Positions 8,636-17,543 of a stretch of 64,000 bases of DNA are shown in pieces; position 1 is the stretch's first letter, and every line of letters begins with the position of its first letter. Source of the DNA: CAVSJA01 sp963728145 (GTDB lineage: Bacteria; Bacteroidota; Bacteroidia; Chitinophagales; Chitinophagaceae); the NCBI GenBank assembly GCA_963728145.1, contig CAVSJA010000007.1, positions 620,001 through 684,000 on the forward strand, read 5' to 3'. Made by a program: the position numbers and the translations under genes. The notes beneath the pieces are model-generated. The model saw only the letters and a program-made list of their open reading frames with translations. It searched no databases and was not told where the DNA came from.

Positions 8636-9274
8636 TCACACCAATTTGTCCTTAATAGCCTTCGAAACAGCCTGGGTGGCTGAATGCACATGGAGTTTAT
8701 CGTAAATATGCTTTACGTGATGCCTGATAGTATCGTGACTATTATTTAATTCGGCTGCGATCATTTTATAACTTAAACCCTTTGCCATAAGATCAAGAAT
8801 GATGGATTCTTTTTTTGTAAGGCCCGCACTGTTATTCTTTGTTTCGTCTTTGGCAATCGGGATCATCTGCAATACTTTCTTGGCAACGACGCCAGTCATG
8901 GGCGCCCCTCCGGTGAGTACATTACGTATTGCGCCGGCTATTTCAGACAACGCATAACGTTTGAGAATATACCCGCTTGCTCCTGCACAAATGGCATTAA
9001 AGATGTTTTCATTGTCATCAAAAACGGTGAGCATAATAATGGGCAGTTCCGGCCTGACCTTTCGAACTCTTTTCACTGCTTCGACTCCGTCAATTGCTGG
9101 CATATCGATATCCATGAGGATAACATCAGGTTCCAGGGTGGTGATATCTTTCTCAATGGATTCTGCATTTGGAAATCCTGCAACAAATTCCATGTCTGCT
9201 TCCCCGTTCAGCAATTCACCCAAACTTTGCCGCAGGGTCTCACTATCATCATAAAACAGGATTCTTGCTCTCAT
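8636..9274 (-). CDS. LuxR/NarL-family response regulator
   Basis: A 212-residue response regulator. The receiver domain (about 1-120) has the acidic pair D9-D10 (FYDD), phosphoacceptor Asp55 in VILMDIDMPAIDG, the conserved Thr in IIMLTVFDD and Lys in YILKRYA. The C-terminal 65 residues are a LuxR-type helix-turn-helix (LTKKESIILDLMAKGLSYK ... HVKHIYDKLHVHSATQAV). The ATG at 9274 (MRARILFYDD) was preferred to a GTG three codons upstream. It follows the sensor kinase gene by about 45 bases on the same strand and is surely its partner. Targets are unknown; the tail-fibre-like operon just downstream is a candidate. Confidence 0.92.
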   Translation of the reverse strand: MRARILFYDDSETLRQSLGELLNGEADMEFVAGFPNAESIEKDITTLEPDVILMDIDMPAIDGVEAVKRVRKVRPELPIIMLTVFDDNENIFNAICAGASGYILKRYALSEIAGAIRNVLTGGAPMTGVVAKKVLQMIPIAKDETKNNSAGLTKKESIILDLMAKGLSYKMIAAELNNSHDTIRHHVKHIYDKLHVHSATQAVSKAIKDKLV

Positions 9275-9320
9275 GTCGTTCACAAATTAGAATCAAATAC
9301 AGAGAATTTGTCTCACATCA

Positions 9321-12212
9321 TCATGTGATGGGTACCAGCAATTCAATACGCGTTCCTTTCCCCGCTGCAGAGTCGATCCTGATCGATCCTTTCATTAAAT
9401 GTGCCCTTCTTTCCATATTCGTTAGTCCGCTGCTGGTCCGTGAATGATTTAATTCAAATCCTTTCCCGTCGTCCTCAATCAGCATCCGAATATGGCCATC
9501 GATACGGTGCAACCGGATATTTGTCATTTTGCATTCGGAGTATTTAGCAATATTATTTATTGCCTCCTTGAATATCAACAGGAGATCCCTTCGATGTTCC
9601 ATGGGTAGACTTTCTCCCATTAATTTTTCTTCAGCGGTAAAATCGATCACAATATTTTTTGGTTCCAGCGAATGATTGAGGTATTCCCTCATGCGAAGGA
9701 TCATGTTTTCCATTTTATCATTATCCGGGCGGATAGCCCAAACAATATCACTCATGTTTTGCTGGATCTGGCTGGATTGATCGATTACTTTCTCCAATAA
9801 TGAATGAGCCTTTTCCTGATCCTGGCTGACGTTCACCTGCGACATTTTGGAAAGAATATGAATACTGGTTAGGGAAGAACCGATCTCGTCATGAAGATCG
9901 CTGGCGATCACTTGCCGCATTTCAAATAATTCTCTCATTCTTCTGATCCGGTAACGATAGATCAGGTAAATGCCGGATACGGCCAGGAGCACGACAAGAG
10001 AAATAAACCATAACCGCTGCCAGAACGGAGGTAATATGGTAAATCCGTAACTGGCTTCATTACTACTCCATTGATTATTTGTGTTCACCGCTTTCACTCT
10101 TAACTCGTATTTACCAGGGTTGAGTGAAAAGAAATTTAAATTTGGGGTTTCCGATGGCACAGACCATTCTTCATCTCCATTTTTTACAAGCTTGTAAGAA
10201 AATTGAATCGACTTTTCGTTTTGGTAAGTATTTGCAGATAATTCAAAGCTGAAATTATTTTCTGTGTATGCGTAGCTGCTGCCAGGTTTTTCATCTTGAA
10301 ATTTTTTAGAATTTGGAGTTCTGACTGAAATAAACGCGCTGAATGGATAATCGAATCTTTTATTGCTTGCATCAAAATAGACAACTCCCGGATGGTTAAC
10401 AACCCAAACCCAATTCCGCACCTCGTCAAATAAAACACCTGAGGTTCCAAAGATTTCCCTTTGCCTGCCTTCATCAGCAATCTCCCAACCGGATTTTGTG
10501 TATTTGATACTATTCACTCCTTTTGCTGTAGAGATCCATATCCTTCCATCAGTCCCTCTCGAAATTCCCCAAATGTTTTTGCTGTTCAGTCCTTCTTTGA
10601 CGCTGAAGTGAGAAATGGTGGCAGCCATGTCGTCTTTAACCTCAACATGAAACAAACCATTGTATCTGGTACCGATAACAATATTTCCTGCTTCATCTTC
10701 CTCAAGTGCCCGGATCTTTTCGATGGGAAGCATGCCCTCCGGAGCTTTCACGGTTTCTATCTTGTTTACGTTTAATTCACCATTGTTATAGTGGACGGTA
10801 TAATGATCAACCGAATTTATGAATTGTCCAAGCCAAAGATGATTTCGCTTATCAACAATCATTTTTCTGATATGTACTGAATCCGAAATGAGGTTAATAA
10901 TTCTTTCTTTAAACCATGCATACAGGCCTCTGGTAGTTCCGATGAAGAGGGTACCTTTATTATCAACTTTCAGCTCGTTGATGCGATACGGTAGAGTGGT
11001 AAGTTTTTTTTCATTGATTATTGCTGATTTCCTGTCGAGTGTCGCTGAAAAAAGTGAAGATTCCCTGCTATACCAAAGTTTGTTGCCGATGCTCAATAAC
11101 GTATTGCAATTAAATAATTCGCCATTTTGGGTAAGACTGAAAACCTGTCCATCCCTGTAAACCTGCATTCCGTCCTGGGAACCTAAAAAAATATTTTCTC
11201 CGTCCTTAACTAAGAATGTGATTTGATTCAATAATAAGCCTTCTGATTTTGTTAATCTTTCCCAAAGTACATTGTTGATCTTACATGCACCACCCGTATA
11301 GCCTACCCAAACATTGTTTTCCCGGTCAATTAAAAGATCATGGAACACTAATCCAGGTAGTCCTTGGGATTCGGTAAAGGAATTTATTTTCAGGTCAGGA
11401 GTAATCCTTGCCAACCTTTTCAATGGTTCGATTGCCCAAATATTTCCGGACTGATCAATTTGGAACCTGGTAAATTTTGTGCTTTTCTCCCCCGAAATAA
11501 AAAAAGGTGAAGTCATCAACTCAAAGCCTGAACCTTTGGGGGTAATTTGGTTCAATCGATGGAAACTGTTCCCATTTAGCAACATAAAAATATTTCCATT
11601 TCCATCCTTTTGCATATCGGTGATCTGCATGTCGATTATCGTGGATGAACCATTATTCAAATTGAAAACTACTGGTCTCCCGGCTTGGTCGTAGGAAAGC
11701 AGGAAGGAATCCTTAAATGGAATCAAACCTGCGTGAGAAGCGAACTTGGTTGATATCCCGGTTGATATTTTTTTTATTGACTTTTCGCCATATTCATATA
11801 TCCCAAGTTGTTCAAGCAGGTAAGTCTTGTTCCGATGCCGCAAAGAGAATTGAAAGCTCAGCGCCGGGTCAATGATCTTAAGTGTTGAAACAGAATCACC
11901 GGAGATTTTCATTGCGTTAGGATCACCCAATACCCAGATTTCATCGTTTACCTCCATAAGGCCAAACAGGTAATCAATATTGGTTTCCTGGTTTGGAGGA
12001 TAGGATTTGAACCGCTGACCATCGTAGCGAACTACTTCGTATCCATTTATGAACCAGATCCAGCCTTGCTTATCCTGAAAAATGCTTGCGTTTCCAAGCC
12101 GTGAGTTACCTTCCTTCGAAGAATAAACGGTTATTGGTAATTGTTGGGAATAGGTAAATGAATTTATGCAAACGAATAGAAACAAATAATATCCGCGAAG
12201 CAGTCGGTTCAT
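9321..12212 (-). CDS. Two-component-regulator propeller sensor histidine kinase
   Basis: About 963 residues. A signal peptide or anchor (YYLFLFVCINSFTYS) is followed by roughly 600 residues of propeller repeats (GWIWFINGYEV, NNVWVGYTGG, GTLFIGTTRGLYAW, GRIWISTAKGVNSI), then a Y_Y_Y domain (ENNFSFELSAN ... PGKYELRVKAVN), a single membrane helix near 734-753 (WFISLVVLLAVSGIYLIY), a HisKA_3 dimerisation domain with phospho-accepting His in SDLHDEIGSSLTS (about 774), and a HATPase domain (EAINNIAKYS; DDGKGFEL). The regulator is a separate downstream gene, unlike the fused hybrid systems for polysaccharide use. The ATG at 12212 fits the signal peptide best. The periplasmic ligand is unknown. Confidence 0.92.
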   Translation of the reverse strand: MNRLLRGYYLFLFVCINSFTYSQQLPITVYSSKEGNSRLGNASIFQDKQGWIWFINGYEVVRYDGQRFKSYPPNQETNIDYLFGLMEVNDEIWVLGDPNAMKISGDSVSTLKIIDPALSFQFSLRHRNKTYLLEQLGIYEYGEKSIKKISTGISTKFASHAGLIPFKDSFLLSYDQAGRPVVFNLNNGSSTIIDMQITDMQKDGNGNIFMLLNGNSFHRLNQITPKGSGFELMTSPFFISGEKSTKFTRFQIDQSGNIWAIEPLKRLARITPDLKINSFTESQGLPGLVFHDLLIDRENNVWVGYTGGACKINNVLWERLTKSEGLLLNQITFLVKDGENIFLGSQDGMQVYRDGQVFSLTQNGELFNCNTLLSIGNKLWYSRESSLFSATLDRKSAIINEKKLTTLPYRINELKVDNKGTLFIGTTRGLYAWFKERIINLISDSVHIRKMIVDKRNHLWLGQFINSVDHYTVHYNNGELNVNKIETVKAPEGMLPIEKIRALEEDEAGNIVIGTRYNGLFHVEVKDDMAATISHFSVKEGLNSKNIWGISRGTDGRIWISTAKGVNSIKYTKSGWEIADEGRQREIFGTSGVLFDEVRNWVWVVNHPGVVYFDASNKRFDYPFSAFISVRTPNSKKFQDEKPGSSYAYTENNFSFELSANTYQNEKSIQFSYKLVKNGDEEWSVPSETPNLNFFSLNPGKYELRVKAVNTNNQWSSNEASYGFTILPPFWQRLWFISLVVLLAVSGIYLIYRYRIRRMRELFEMRQVIASDLHDEIGSSLTSIHILSKMSQVNVSQDQEKAHSLLEKVIDQSSQIQQNMSDIVWAIRPDNDKMENMILRMREYLNHSLEPKNIVIDFTAEEKLMGESLPMEHRRDLLLIFKEAINNIAKYSECKMTNIRLHRIDGHIRMLIEDDGKGFELNHSRTSSGLTNMERRAHLMKGSIRIDSAAGKGTRIELLVPIT

Positions 12213-12360
12213 CCTTAAATAATATTCATTCAATGTACGGATAAACTGATTCTTCTGGGCTTGTAAAATAGTGGATTGACCTGTTTAAATTTAATTAATA
12301 AATCTTATTTCCTGCTGTGAAAGATCATGAAAGGCTATCTGGATGCAATTAGATTTTGCC

Positions 12361-12619
12361 TTGGAATGACCCCGAAGCAGTCCAATCTTTGACCATGACA
12401 ATCGGCGTTGAATCACACTTTGCAAATACTCAATTTAACTTTGTTTTGGAATGATCCCGAAGGCCTGCACTGTGGGAGTCCAATCTTGACCAAGACAATC
12501 GGCGTTGAATCACATTTTGCAAACATTCAATTTAACTTTGCTTTGGAATGACCCCGAAGGGGTCCAATCTTGGTAGAACAAAATGCGTGAAATTTTTGAG
12601 GACCCCGAAGGGGTCCAAC
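12361..12619. repeat. Tandem palindromic repeat units (left half of an inverted repeat cluster)
   Basis: Two direct units of about 85 bases (12361-12445) and 97 bases (12446-12542), plus a partial third from 12543, each starting TTGGAATGA and containing a palindromic core of the type GACCCCGAAGGGGTCC. They share AATCGGCGTTGAATCACA and CAATTTAACTTTG. 12564-12619 is repeated in inverted form at 12866-12922. The palindromes could form hairpins in RNA. They resemble repetitive extragenic palindromes; no transposase is nearby. Confidence 0.75.
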
Positions 12620-12865
12620 ATCCCTGGCAAATCAGGTTTTTAATGATTCAATAGAGAATTAGGTTCAAATTCAATTCGTCAATTCAACCAATTCAAAACG
12701 TTTTTGACGGCAAAAAGATATCGATCGCGTGGTGAAATACATAATGAATCAGAAGGAATATCAAAACCGTGTCATGCAAGATGAAAATCATGCGATGTTG
12801 AAGATGCATGTTGAATTTGATGTGCGATACACCTTCAAACCGCCAATGGACTAATGTACCGCGAG

Positions 12866-12952
12866 GTTGGACCCCTTCGGGGTCCTCAAAAATATTATCG
12901 CATTTTATTCTACCAAGATTGGACCCCACAGGGCAGGCCTTCGGGGTCGTTA
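12866..12952. repeat. Inverted copy of the GACCCC/GGGGTC palindromic repeat
   Basis: 12866-12922 is the near-perfect reverse complement of 12564-12619 (about 57 bases, few differences). Beyond it lies a second palindrome in which GGACCCCACAGGGC is followed by CTTCGGGGTC, the counterpart of the longer core in the 12446 unit. The repeat runs up to the stop codon of the DUF1801 gene. The 245 bases between the two copies contain a 78-codon minus-strand frame that I do not regard as a gene. Confidence 0.7.
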
Positions 12953-13345
12953 GCCTTTTTTTTTGACTTTTGCGCTTGCTTTGTCGAGATTTTCTTTCAC
13001 CCTGAACTTTACAATTTTTGTTACCAACGCTAAAGGAAGGGGTTTATCGAGGGGGAATTGCACCGAACCCTTTGCTCCTTCGTAAACTGATAGTTCTTTC
13101 CTGAATGCTTCAATACCTGATGGTGCGGGATAAAACCCAATATGATTCTTAAAACCTGCAAAATGTACAAGATTTCCATTCAGGGTGAATGTTGGTATCG
13201 CATAATTGATCGTTTCATCGGCCTGGGGAGCAGCCTTGCGTATTGTTGACCGAATTTCTTGCAGTCTCGCCTTTATTTCATCAGGAAAATCTGCAATGTA
13301 TTCATCAATGGTTTTTGCCGGTACTCTTTTAATTGAATTTGCCAT
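12950..13345 (-). CDS. DUF1801 (YdhG-like) protein
   Basis: The ATG at 13345 gives 131 residues: TIDEYIADFPDEIKARLQEI, IRKAAPQADETINYAIPTF, LVHFAGFKNHIGFYP and a C-terminal lysine-rich tail. This is the YdhG/DUF1801 pattern, small cytoplasmic proteins of unknown biochemical role, often of frataxin-like fold. A longer frame to 13606 lacks a plausible start and overlaps the start of the divergent gene at 13577. The stop codon overlaps the end of the palindromic repeat. Confidence 0.82.
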   Translation of the reverse strand: MANSIKRVPAKTIDEYIADFPDEIKARLQEIRSTIRKAAPQADETINYAIPTFTLNGNLVHFAGFKNHIGFYPAPSGIEAFRKELSVYEGAKGSVQFPLDKPLPLALVTKIVKFRVKENLDKASAKVKKKG

Positions 13346-13576
13346 ATAGATTGAATTATATGAAAGAATAATTTTAGAGAACTTTTCCGCAAACCAGGCA
13401 CTCCATACAAAAGTATAATGCACAATAACAATTATTGAGGTGTTAAGGCGACATTGTTTGGGGCCGGATGCGACAATTTGAAAGTTTAGAGGTTGCGAAA
13501 ATGTCAAATCCAAATTATACAATAATGGCGTTAGATAGAATAGTTTTAAATTCAGTACTAATCGGAGGGCGAAATA

Positions 13577-13960
13577 ATGAATACAACAATTTCTGAAACG
13601 ACTCATGAGCTAATGCAAGTGGGAAGGGATTGGGATAAAGCAATTGAAACCAACGATGTGAACGAAATGAGTCGCTACATGGATGATAGCTGGGTGATCG
13701 TTGGGTCAGATGGAATCAATTCAAAGAATAACTTTCTTGATTTAGTAAGATCAGGAGACCTTCAGCACAGCAAAATGGATTTCGAAGATCTTCGCGTAGA
13801 AATTTACGATAACACCGCTGTTGTCACCAGTAAGGGAACCAGTGCGGGAACCTATAAAGAAATGCCATTTAGTTTCTACGAATGGACGACCAGTGTCTTT
13901 CTAAAGAGAAATGGGAGTTGGCTTTGTGTGCTTACGACGATTACCCCGGCGAAAGGTTAG
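13577..13960 (+). CDS. SnoaL-like (NTF2-fold, DUF4440-type) protein
   Basis: A 127-residue protein with the cone-fold pattern of the NTF2/SnoaL superfamily: an N-terminal helix pair (ETNDVNEMSRYMDDSWVIVG), SKNNFLDLVRSG, and alternating strands ending W-T-T-S-V-F-L-K-R-N-G-S-W-L-C-V. A good ribosome binding site (GGAGGG) sits 8 bases before the ATG. Members are enzymes or binding proteins with varied roles, so no activity is assigned. The stop codon TAG lies inside the first arm of the inverted simple repeat that follows. Confidence 0.76.
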   Translation: MNTTISETTHELMQVGRDWDKAIETNDVNEMSRYMDDSWVIVGSDGINSKNNFLDLVRSGDLQHSKMDFEDLRVEIYDNTAVVTSKGTSAGTYKEMPFSFYEWTTSVFLKRNGSWLCVLTTITPAKG

Positions 13961-14080
13961 TTGATTGGTTGATTGGTTGTCTCAAAGCTTCGGGAGGTTC
14001 ACGGTCGACTAGTTAATTAGGTGACTTGTTGAGCGGGGAATTTCCCAGTCAACTAATCAACTAATTAATCAATCAACCAA
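13957..14080. repeat. Inverted simple repeat, word GGTTGATT
   Basis: Left arm 13957-13979 contains TTGATTGG twice; right arm 14044-14080 has several AATCAACT/AATCAACC copies, its reverse complement. About 64 bases separate the arms. The left arm includes the stop codon of the SnoaL-like gene. The right arm is followed by A-rich, not T-rich, sequence, so a classical Rho-independent terminator for the plus strand is unlikely. Confidence 0.75.
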
Positions 14081-14473
14081 AAAAATAAAGCAAACGTTTG
14101 CAATCAAATATCAAACGATTGTTTTGGAATATACCTTTCTTGCCCATTCCTTTGCAATTAGGCGAAGACAGATTGGCTACGTTTGGTGCTTATCGTGAGT
14201 ATGAATAGAATTGCCACGTACATATTTTTCAGTCAACACAAACCTTTAATCGGACATTTAGTCCGCTCCGGAGCCGCGGAGGAATTCATTCCTCTTTGTC
14301 CTCTGGCACACCGCTTCGTCTGAAAAGCAATTGAAAAACATAACGATAGCCATCTCATGCATTAGTCGCATTAACCCCCTGAATTGGTCCGTTTTACACC
14401 CCGGAAATTAAAAAACTAAATTATAGTTTTGAAGTATTGAATTTACCAACGGAAAATCTTAAAACCTGTTTTT
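14081..14473. other. Intergenic region, no gene seen
   Basis: AT-rich DNA upstream of the SRPBCC gene. It contains no open frame with a plausible start and no tRNA-like fold that I can recognise. GGACATTTAGTCC and neighbouring GC-rich patches (CCGCTCCGGAGCCGCGGAGG) could form small hairpins near 14258-14283. Confidence 0.4.
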
Positions 14474-14917
14474 ATGCAAAAAATGAATTTTTCAATCGAC
14501 ATCAATGCTCCCCGTGAAAAAGTATGGAATGTACTTTGGGGAGATCAGAGTTATAGGGATTGGACCAGCGCATTTATGGAAGGATCCTATGCGGTAACGG
14601 ATGATTGGAAGGAAGGCTCCAAGGTCTTGTTTCTTGCATCGGATGGCAAGGGTATGGTAAGCAAGGTTGATGCAAAGCGTCCAAACGAATTCATGTCCTT
14701 CGCACATCAGGGTATAGTAAAAGATGGAGTTGAAGACACTACCAGTGACGCTGTAAAGGATTGGCAGGGAGCTAAAGAAAATTATACTTTAAAAGAGGCG
14801 GGTAAGGGAACCAAGTTGATTATTGATATGGATGTAAGCGAAATGGAAAAGGAATACTTCGAAAAAGTTTGGCCAAAAGCCCTCGAACGCGTTAAGAACT
14901 TAGCAGAATCAAACTAA
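14474..14917 (+). CDS. SRPBCC-domain protein (AHSA1-like)
   Basis: A 147-residue START/Bet v1-like protein. The N-terminus FSIDINAPREKVWNVLWGDQSY is the typical first strand and helix of AHSA1-like SRPBCC proteins, followed by TDWKEGSKVLFLASDGKGM and a C-terminal helix (YFEKVWPKALERVKNLAES) that closes the hydrophobic cavity. The ligand is unknown. It precedes a VOC-family gene by 16 bases, a pairing that suggests one transcript. Confidence 0.85.
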   Translation: MQKMNFSIDINAPREKVWNVLWGDQSYRDWTSAFMEGSYAVTDDWKEGSKVLFLASDGKGMVSKVDAKRPNEFMSFAHQGIVKDGVEDTTSDAVKDWQGAKENYTLKEAGKGTKLIIDMDVSEMEKEYFEKVWPKALERVKNLAESN

Positions 14918-14933
14918 AAATAAACTTTATCAA

Positions 14934-15461
14934 ATGGCAACAAATAAACCAAAGATCGAGCATAAAATCAATCCCTTCCTATGGTTCGATACTCAGGCAG
15001 AAGATGCAGTTAAGTTTTATACTTCTGTATTCAAGAATTCTAAACTTGGGACCATTGCACGCTATGGAAAAGCAGGTCCCGGGCCTGAAGGATCCGTGAT
15101 GACGGCAACTTTTTTACTTGAAGGAATTGAGTTCGTCGCATTGAATGCAGGGCCGCATTTTAAGTTCACTGAAGCAATATCTTTTGTAGTGAATTGCGCG
15201 GATCAGGAGGAAGTAGATTTCTACTGGGAAAAACTTTCTGCCGGTGGTGAAAAAAGTATGTGCGGTTGGTTGAAGGATAAATTCGGCTTGTCCTGGCAGG
15301 TAGTTCCAGTTCGACTTACTGAACTGATGTTAGACAAGGATCCTGACAAGGCAGCAAGGGTGATGCAGGCTATGATGAAGATGAAGAAAATTGTTATTGC
15401 TGAATTGGAAAAAGCTTATGCAGGGAAAGAAACCGTGAACGCAATAGCCAATGGGCAATAG
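14934..15461 (+). CDS. VOC-family (PhnB/3-demethylubiquinone methyltransferase-like) protein
   Basis: A 175-residue protein of the glyoxalase/bleomycin-resistance superfamily. INPFLWFDTQAEDAVKFYTS opens the first beta-alpha-beta-beta-beta module; FVALNAGPHFKFTEAISFVV and DFYWEKLSAGG ... CGWLKDKFGLSWQVVP form the second, the pattern of PhnB-like proteins. Metal ligands are not obvious and the activity is unknown. The last residues (AIANGQ) and the TAG stop are encoded by copies of the GGCAATA word of the following inverted repeat, so the C-terminus appears to have been shaped by the repeat. Confidence 0.86.
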   Translation: MATNKPKIEHKINPFLWFDTQAEDAVKFYTSVFKNSKLGTIARYGKAGPGPEGSVMTATFLLEGIEFVALNAGPHFKFTEAISFVVNCADQEEVDFYWEKLSAGGEKSMCGWLKDKFGLSWQVVPVRLTELMLDKDPDKAARVMQAMMKMKKIVIAELEKAYAGKETVNAIANGQ

Positions 15462-15574
15462 GCAATAAGCAATAGGCAATAAGCAACAGGCAATAGGCGA
15501 TTGTGATAGTTTTTTTCCGCGATCAGCCAGTCGACAAATCAACCCGTTTGCCTATTGCCTATTGCTTATTGCTA
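15441..15574. repeat. Inverted simple repeat, word GGCAATA/AGCAATA
   Basis: Left arm 15441-15503 holds seven or more copies of (G/A)GCAATA; right arm 15547-15574 holds four reverse-complement copies. It fills the gap between two convergent genes: the VOC stop (TAG) is within the left arm and the stop of the oxidoreductase at 15572 touches the right arm. The pairing word differs from the GGTTGATT sites but the layout is the same. Confidence 0.8.
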
Positions 15575-16936
15575 CACCTCAGGATGCTTCCACGGGTCTC
15601 TGTATTTTCTCCTTAAAAGTGCAGTAGCTTCCTGATCATTTACAACAATTCGTTTTGCCGGATCATACACCAGCACTCTTCCACTCAAATTCATCGAAAT
15701 ATTTGCAAGAATGCATGAGGCAGTTGATATATGACCTTCTTCAATATCTGCAACCGGACGCGTTTTGTTTTCAATTGCCGAAAGAAAATCGAGCATATGT
15801 AGTCTTGTTGCAGGTGCTGCATTCAATTCAATCCGGGGTTCAGTTAGGTCTTCAGGATATTTTTCTTTTTCATAAACAACATCCTTATGAATTTTTTGAC
15901 CATCTCCAATGGGAGTAAAATCGTATTGCATCGTGCTGCCTCTAAGTTTGCCTTTATCTCCATATAATGTGAAAGACCAGGGATAGTCAGGATCTGCAGG
16001 TGGTCCCCAGGTGCGATGAGTCCAAACACAATTCAGTTCATCATATTCGAATAATGCCGTTTGCGTATCGCTTATATTTGATTTACCTTCTTTTTGTACA
16101 TAAATACCGCCTGTTGAACTGATCCGCTTCGGCCAACCAAGTTTAAGCATCCATCTCACGGTGTCAAACATATGAATGCACATATCTCCGACAATACCAT
16201 TTCCATATTCATTGAACGTACGCCACCAACGTATATGAGGCAATCCATCATAAGGCCTGAGAGGAGCAGGACCGGTCCACATTTCGTAGTCGAGGAAATC
16301 AGGCACTGGTTCAACTGGTGGATTTCCATTATTGCGCATATGAAAGTAGCAGCACATTTCTACATGCGACACTTTCCCCAATAGCCCTGCATCAACGATA
16401 TTCTTTTTGGCGTCGATCAGGTGAGGAGTACTCTTGCGTTGGGTTCCTACCTGTACCACCTTATTATATTTACGTGCGGCCGCAACCATCGCTTCGCCTT
16501 CAATTACATCAACGCTGATTGGTTTTTGTACATAAACATGAGCGCCTGCTTTTACTGCATCGATGGTTTGCAATGCATGCCAGTGGTCGGGCGTACCAAT
16601 CAGCACAATATCAAATTGGTTTTCGCCAAGCATCTTCCGATAGTCTCCATAAAGTTTTGGAACCTTCTTTGATTTTTGTCGCTGGCTTACCATCGTACCG
16701 GCTTCATTCAATAAATTCTTATCGACATCACATAATGCAATTACTTCTACCGGCGCCACCTGGATCAATCGAAATAGGTCGCTTTTCCCATACCAGCCCG
16801 TACCGATCAATCCAACCCTCCAGGTCTTTTGCAGATTTAAAAAGGCCTGCGCATCTGGACCGAGGGCAGAAAGTGCAAGCGCTGCTGTCGCACCCTTCAA
16901 AAAACGACGACGATCAAATGAATGTTTGGAATCCAT
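15572..16936 (-). CDS. Tat-exported Gfo/Idh/MocA-family oxidoreductase
   Basis: A 454-residue protein with a twin-arginine signal (RRRFLKGATAALALSALG), so it is likely folded with its nucleotide and exported. The Rossmann domain starts at VGLIGTGWYGKSDLFRL; DHWHALQTIDAVKAGAHVYVQKP carries the family's catalytic-type lysine in the (E/Q)KP motif. The C-terminal alpha/beta domain has GDMCIHMFDTVRWMLKLG and GKLRGSTMQYD. Such proteins act on sugars or glycans in Bacteroidota, for example as glycoside-processing dehydrogenases, but the substrate is not evident. The gene is monocistronic and ends in the inverted GGCAATA repeat. Confidence 0.9.
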   Translation of the reverse strand: MDSKHSFDRRRFLKGATAALALSALGPDAQAFLNLQKTWRVGLIGTGWYGKSDLFRLIQVAPVEVIALCDVDKNLLNEAGTMVSQRQKSKKVPKLYGDYRKMLGENQFDIVLIGTPDHWHALQTIDAVKAGAHVYVQKPISVDVIEGEAMVAAARKYNKVVQVGTQRKSTPHLIDAKKNIVDAGLLGKVSHVEMCCYFHMRNNGNPPVEPVPDFLDYEMWTGPAPLRPYDGLPHIRWWRTFNEYGNGIVGDMCIHMFDTVRWMLKLGWPKRISSTGGIYVQKEGKSNISDTQTALFEYDELNCVWTHRTWGPPADPDYPWSFTLYGDKGKLRGSTMQYDFTPIGDGQKIHKDVVYEKEKYPEDLTEPRIELNAAPATRLHMLDFLSAIENKTRPVADIEEGHISTASCILANISMNLSGRVLVYDPAKRIVVNDQEATALLRRKYRDPWKHPEV

Positions 16937-17543
16937 TTTTACTGAATTAAGAGGAAAAAAGAAAGATGTATTGGAAAGTTAATCAATCTTAACAATAGGA
17001 TTTTATTGCTTGAATAGGACTAATCATCTTATTGAAATCCTTCAATTGGATTTAGATATTGGGAAACTCGGTGCCCAAAATCTCATTAAGGAAGAACGAT
17101 AAGAAAATTCTTAGAGGCAATCCTGGTACCTGGCAAAAGAAACAGGAACGTTCTTACTCGTTTTTACACTCGAAAAAATTTTTTTGCGGGCACCAAAAGG
17201 GTAAATAGACGGACTGACTTCAAGCCCTAAGTGCTTCTCTTTATCAATGAAAAATAAGCCTTTACGCATGGTTAAGGATTTAGATTGATGAGCCATTGTA
17301 ATTGGTTGGTAATCAGATCAAAAATGGGCTTTACTTTTTCATTTAAAATTCATATTTTGAAGAACCCTTTAACAAAAATATCCCTCGTCGCGGGATATCT
17401 TTGCACTTCAGAATTACGTTCAGGGATCAGGGTTTTCTGGGGATGTCTTTAATAGTTTTTGGTACGGTTTCTGTTCGTTGCTCCCTCGAATTAAAGTCCA
17501 TTATCCAACTGCATATTTTATAACCTTAAAAATTTTAATACCA
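16937..17543. other. Intergenic region with promoter elements
   Basis: Contains the divergent 5' regions of the Tat oxidoreductase and the L,D-transpeptidase-like gene. The only notable signals are the palindrome and TATCTTTG box at 17378-17403. A 61-codon minus-strand frame at 17111-17296 lacks a ribosome binding site and recognisable features; I do not call it. Confidence 0.5.
17378..17403 (+). promoter_or_regulatory. Palindrome overlapping a TATCTTTG promoter box
   Basis: ATATCCC (17378-17384) and GGGATAT (17392-17398) form a perfect 7-base inverted repeat with a 7-base spacer. Its right half overlaps TATCTTTG (17396-17403), a good Bacteroidota -7 box. This would be the promoter of the L,D-transpeptidase-like gene, about 140 bases before its ATG. 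The palindrome may be an operator. Confidence 0.45.

Noticed and set aside
12693..12929. A 78-codon minus-strand frame between the palindromic repeats
   Set aside because: Much of it is translated repeat (EDPEGVQPRG-like), with no start signal or family.
13957..14080. Inverted simple repeats as Rho-independent terminators
   Set aside because: Most lack a U-run after the right arm, several lie beyond a true terminator, and arms are tandem arrays; a termination role is possible but not shown.
17111..17296. A 61-codon minus-strand frame
   Set aside because: No ribosome binding site, composition not clearly coding, and no family recognised.
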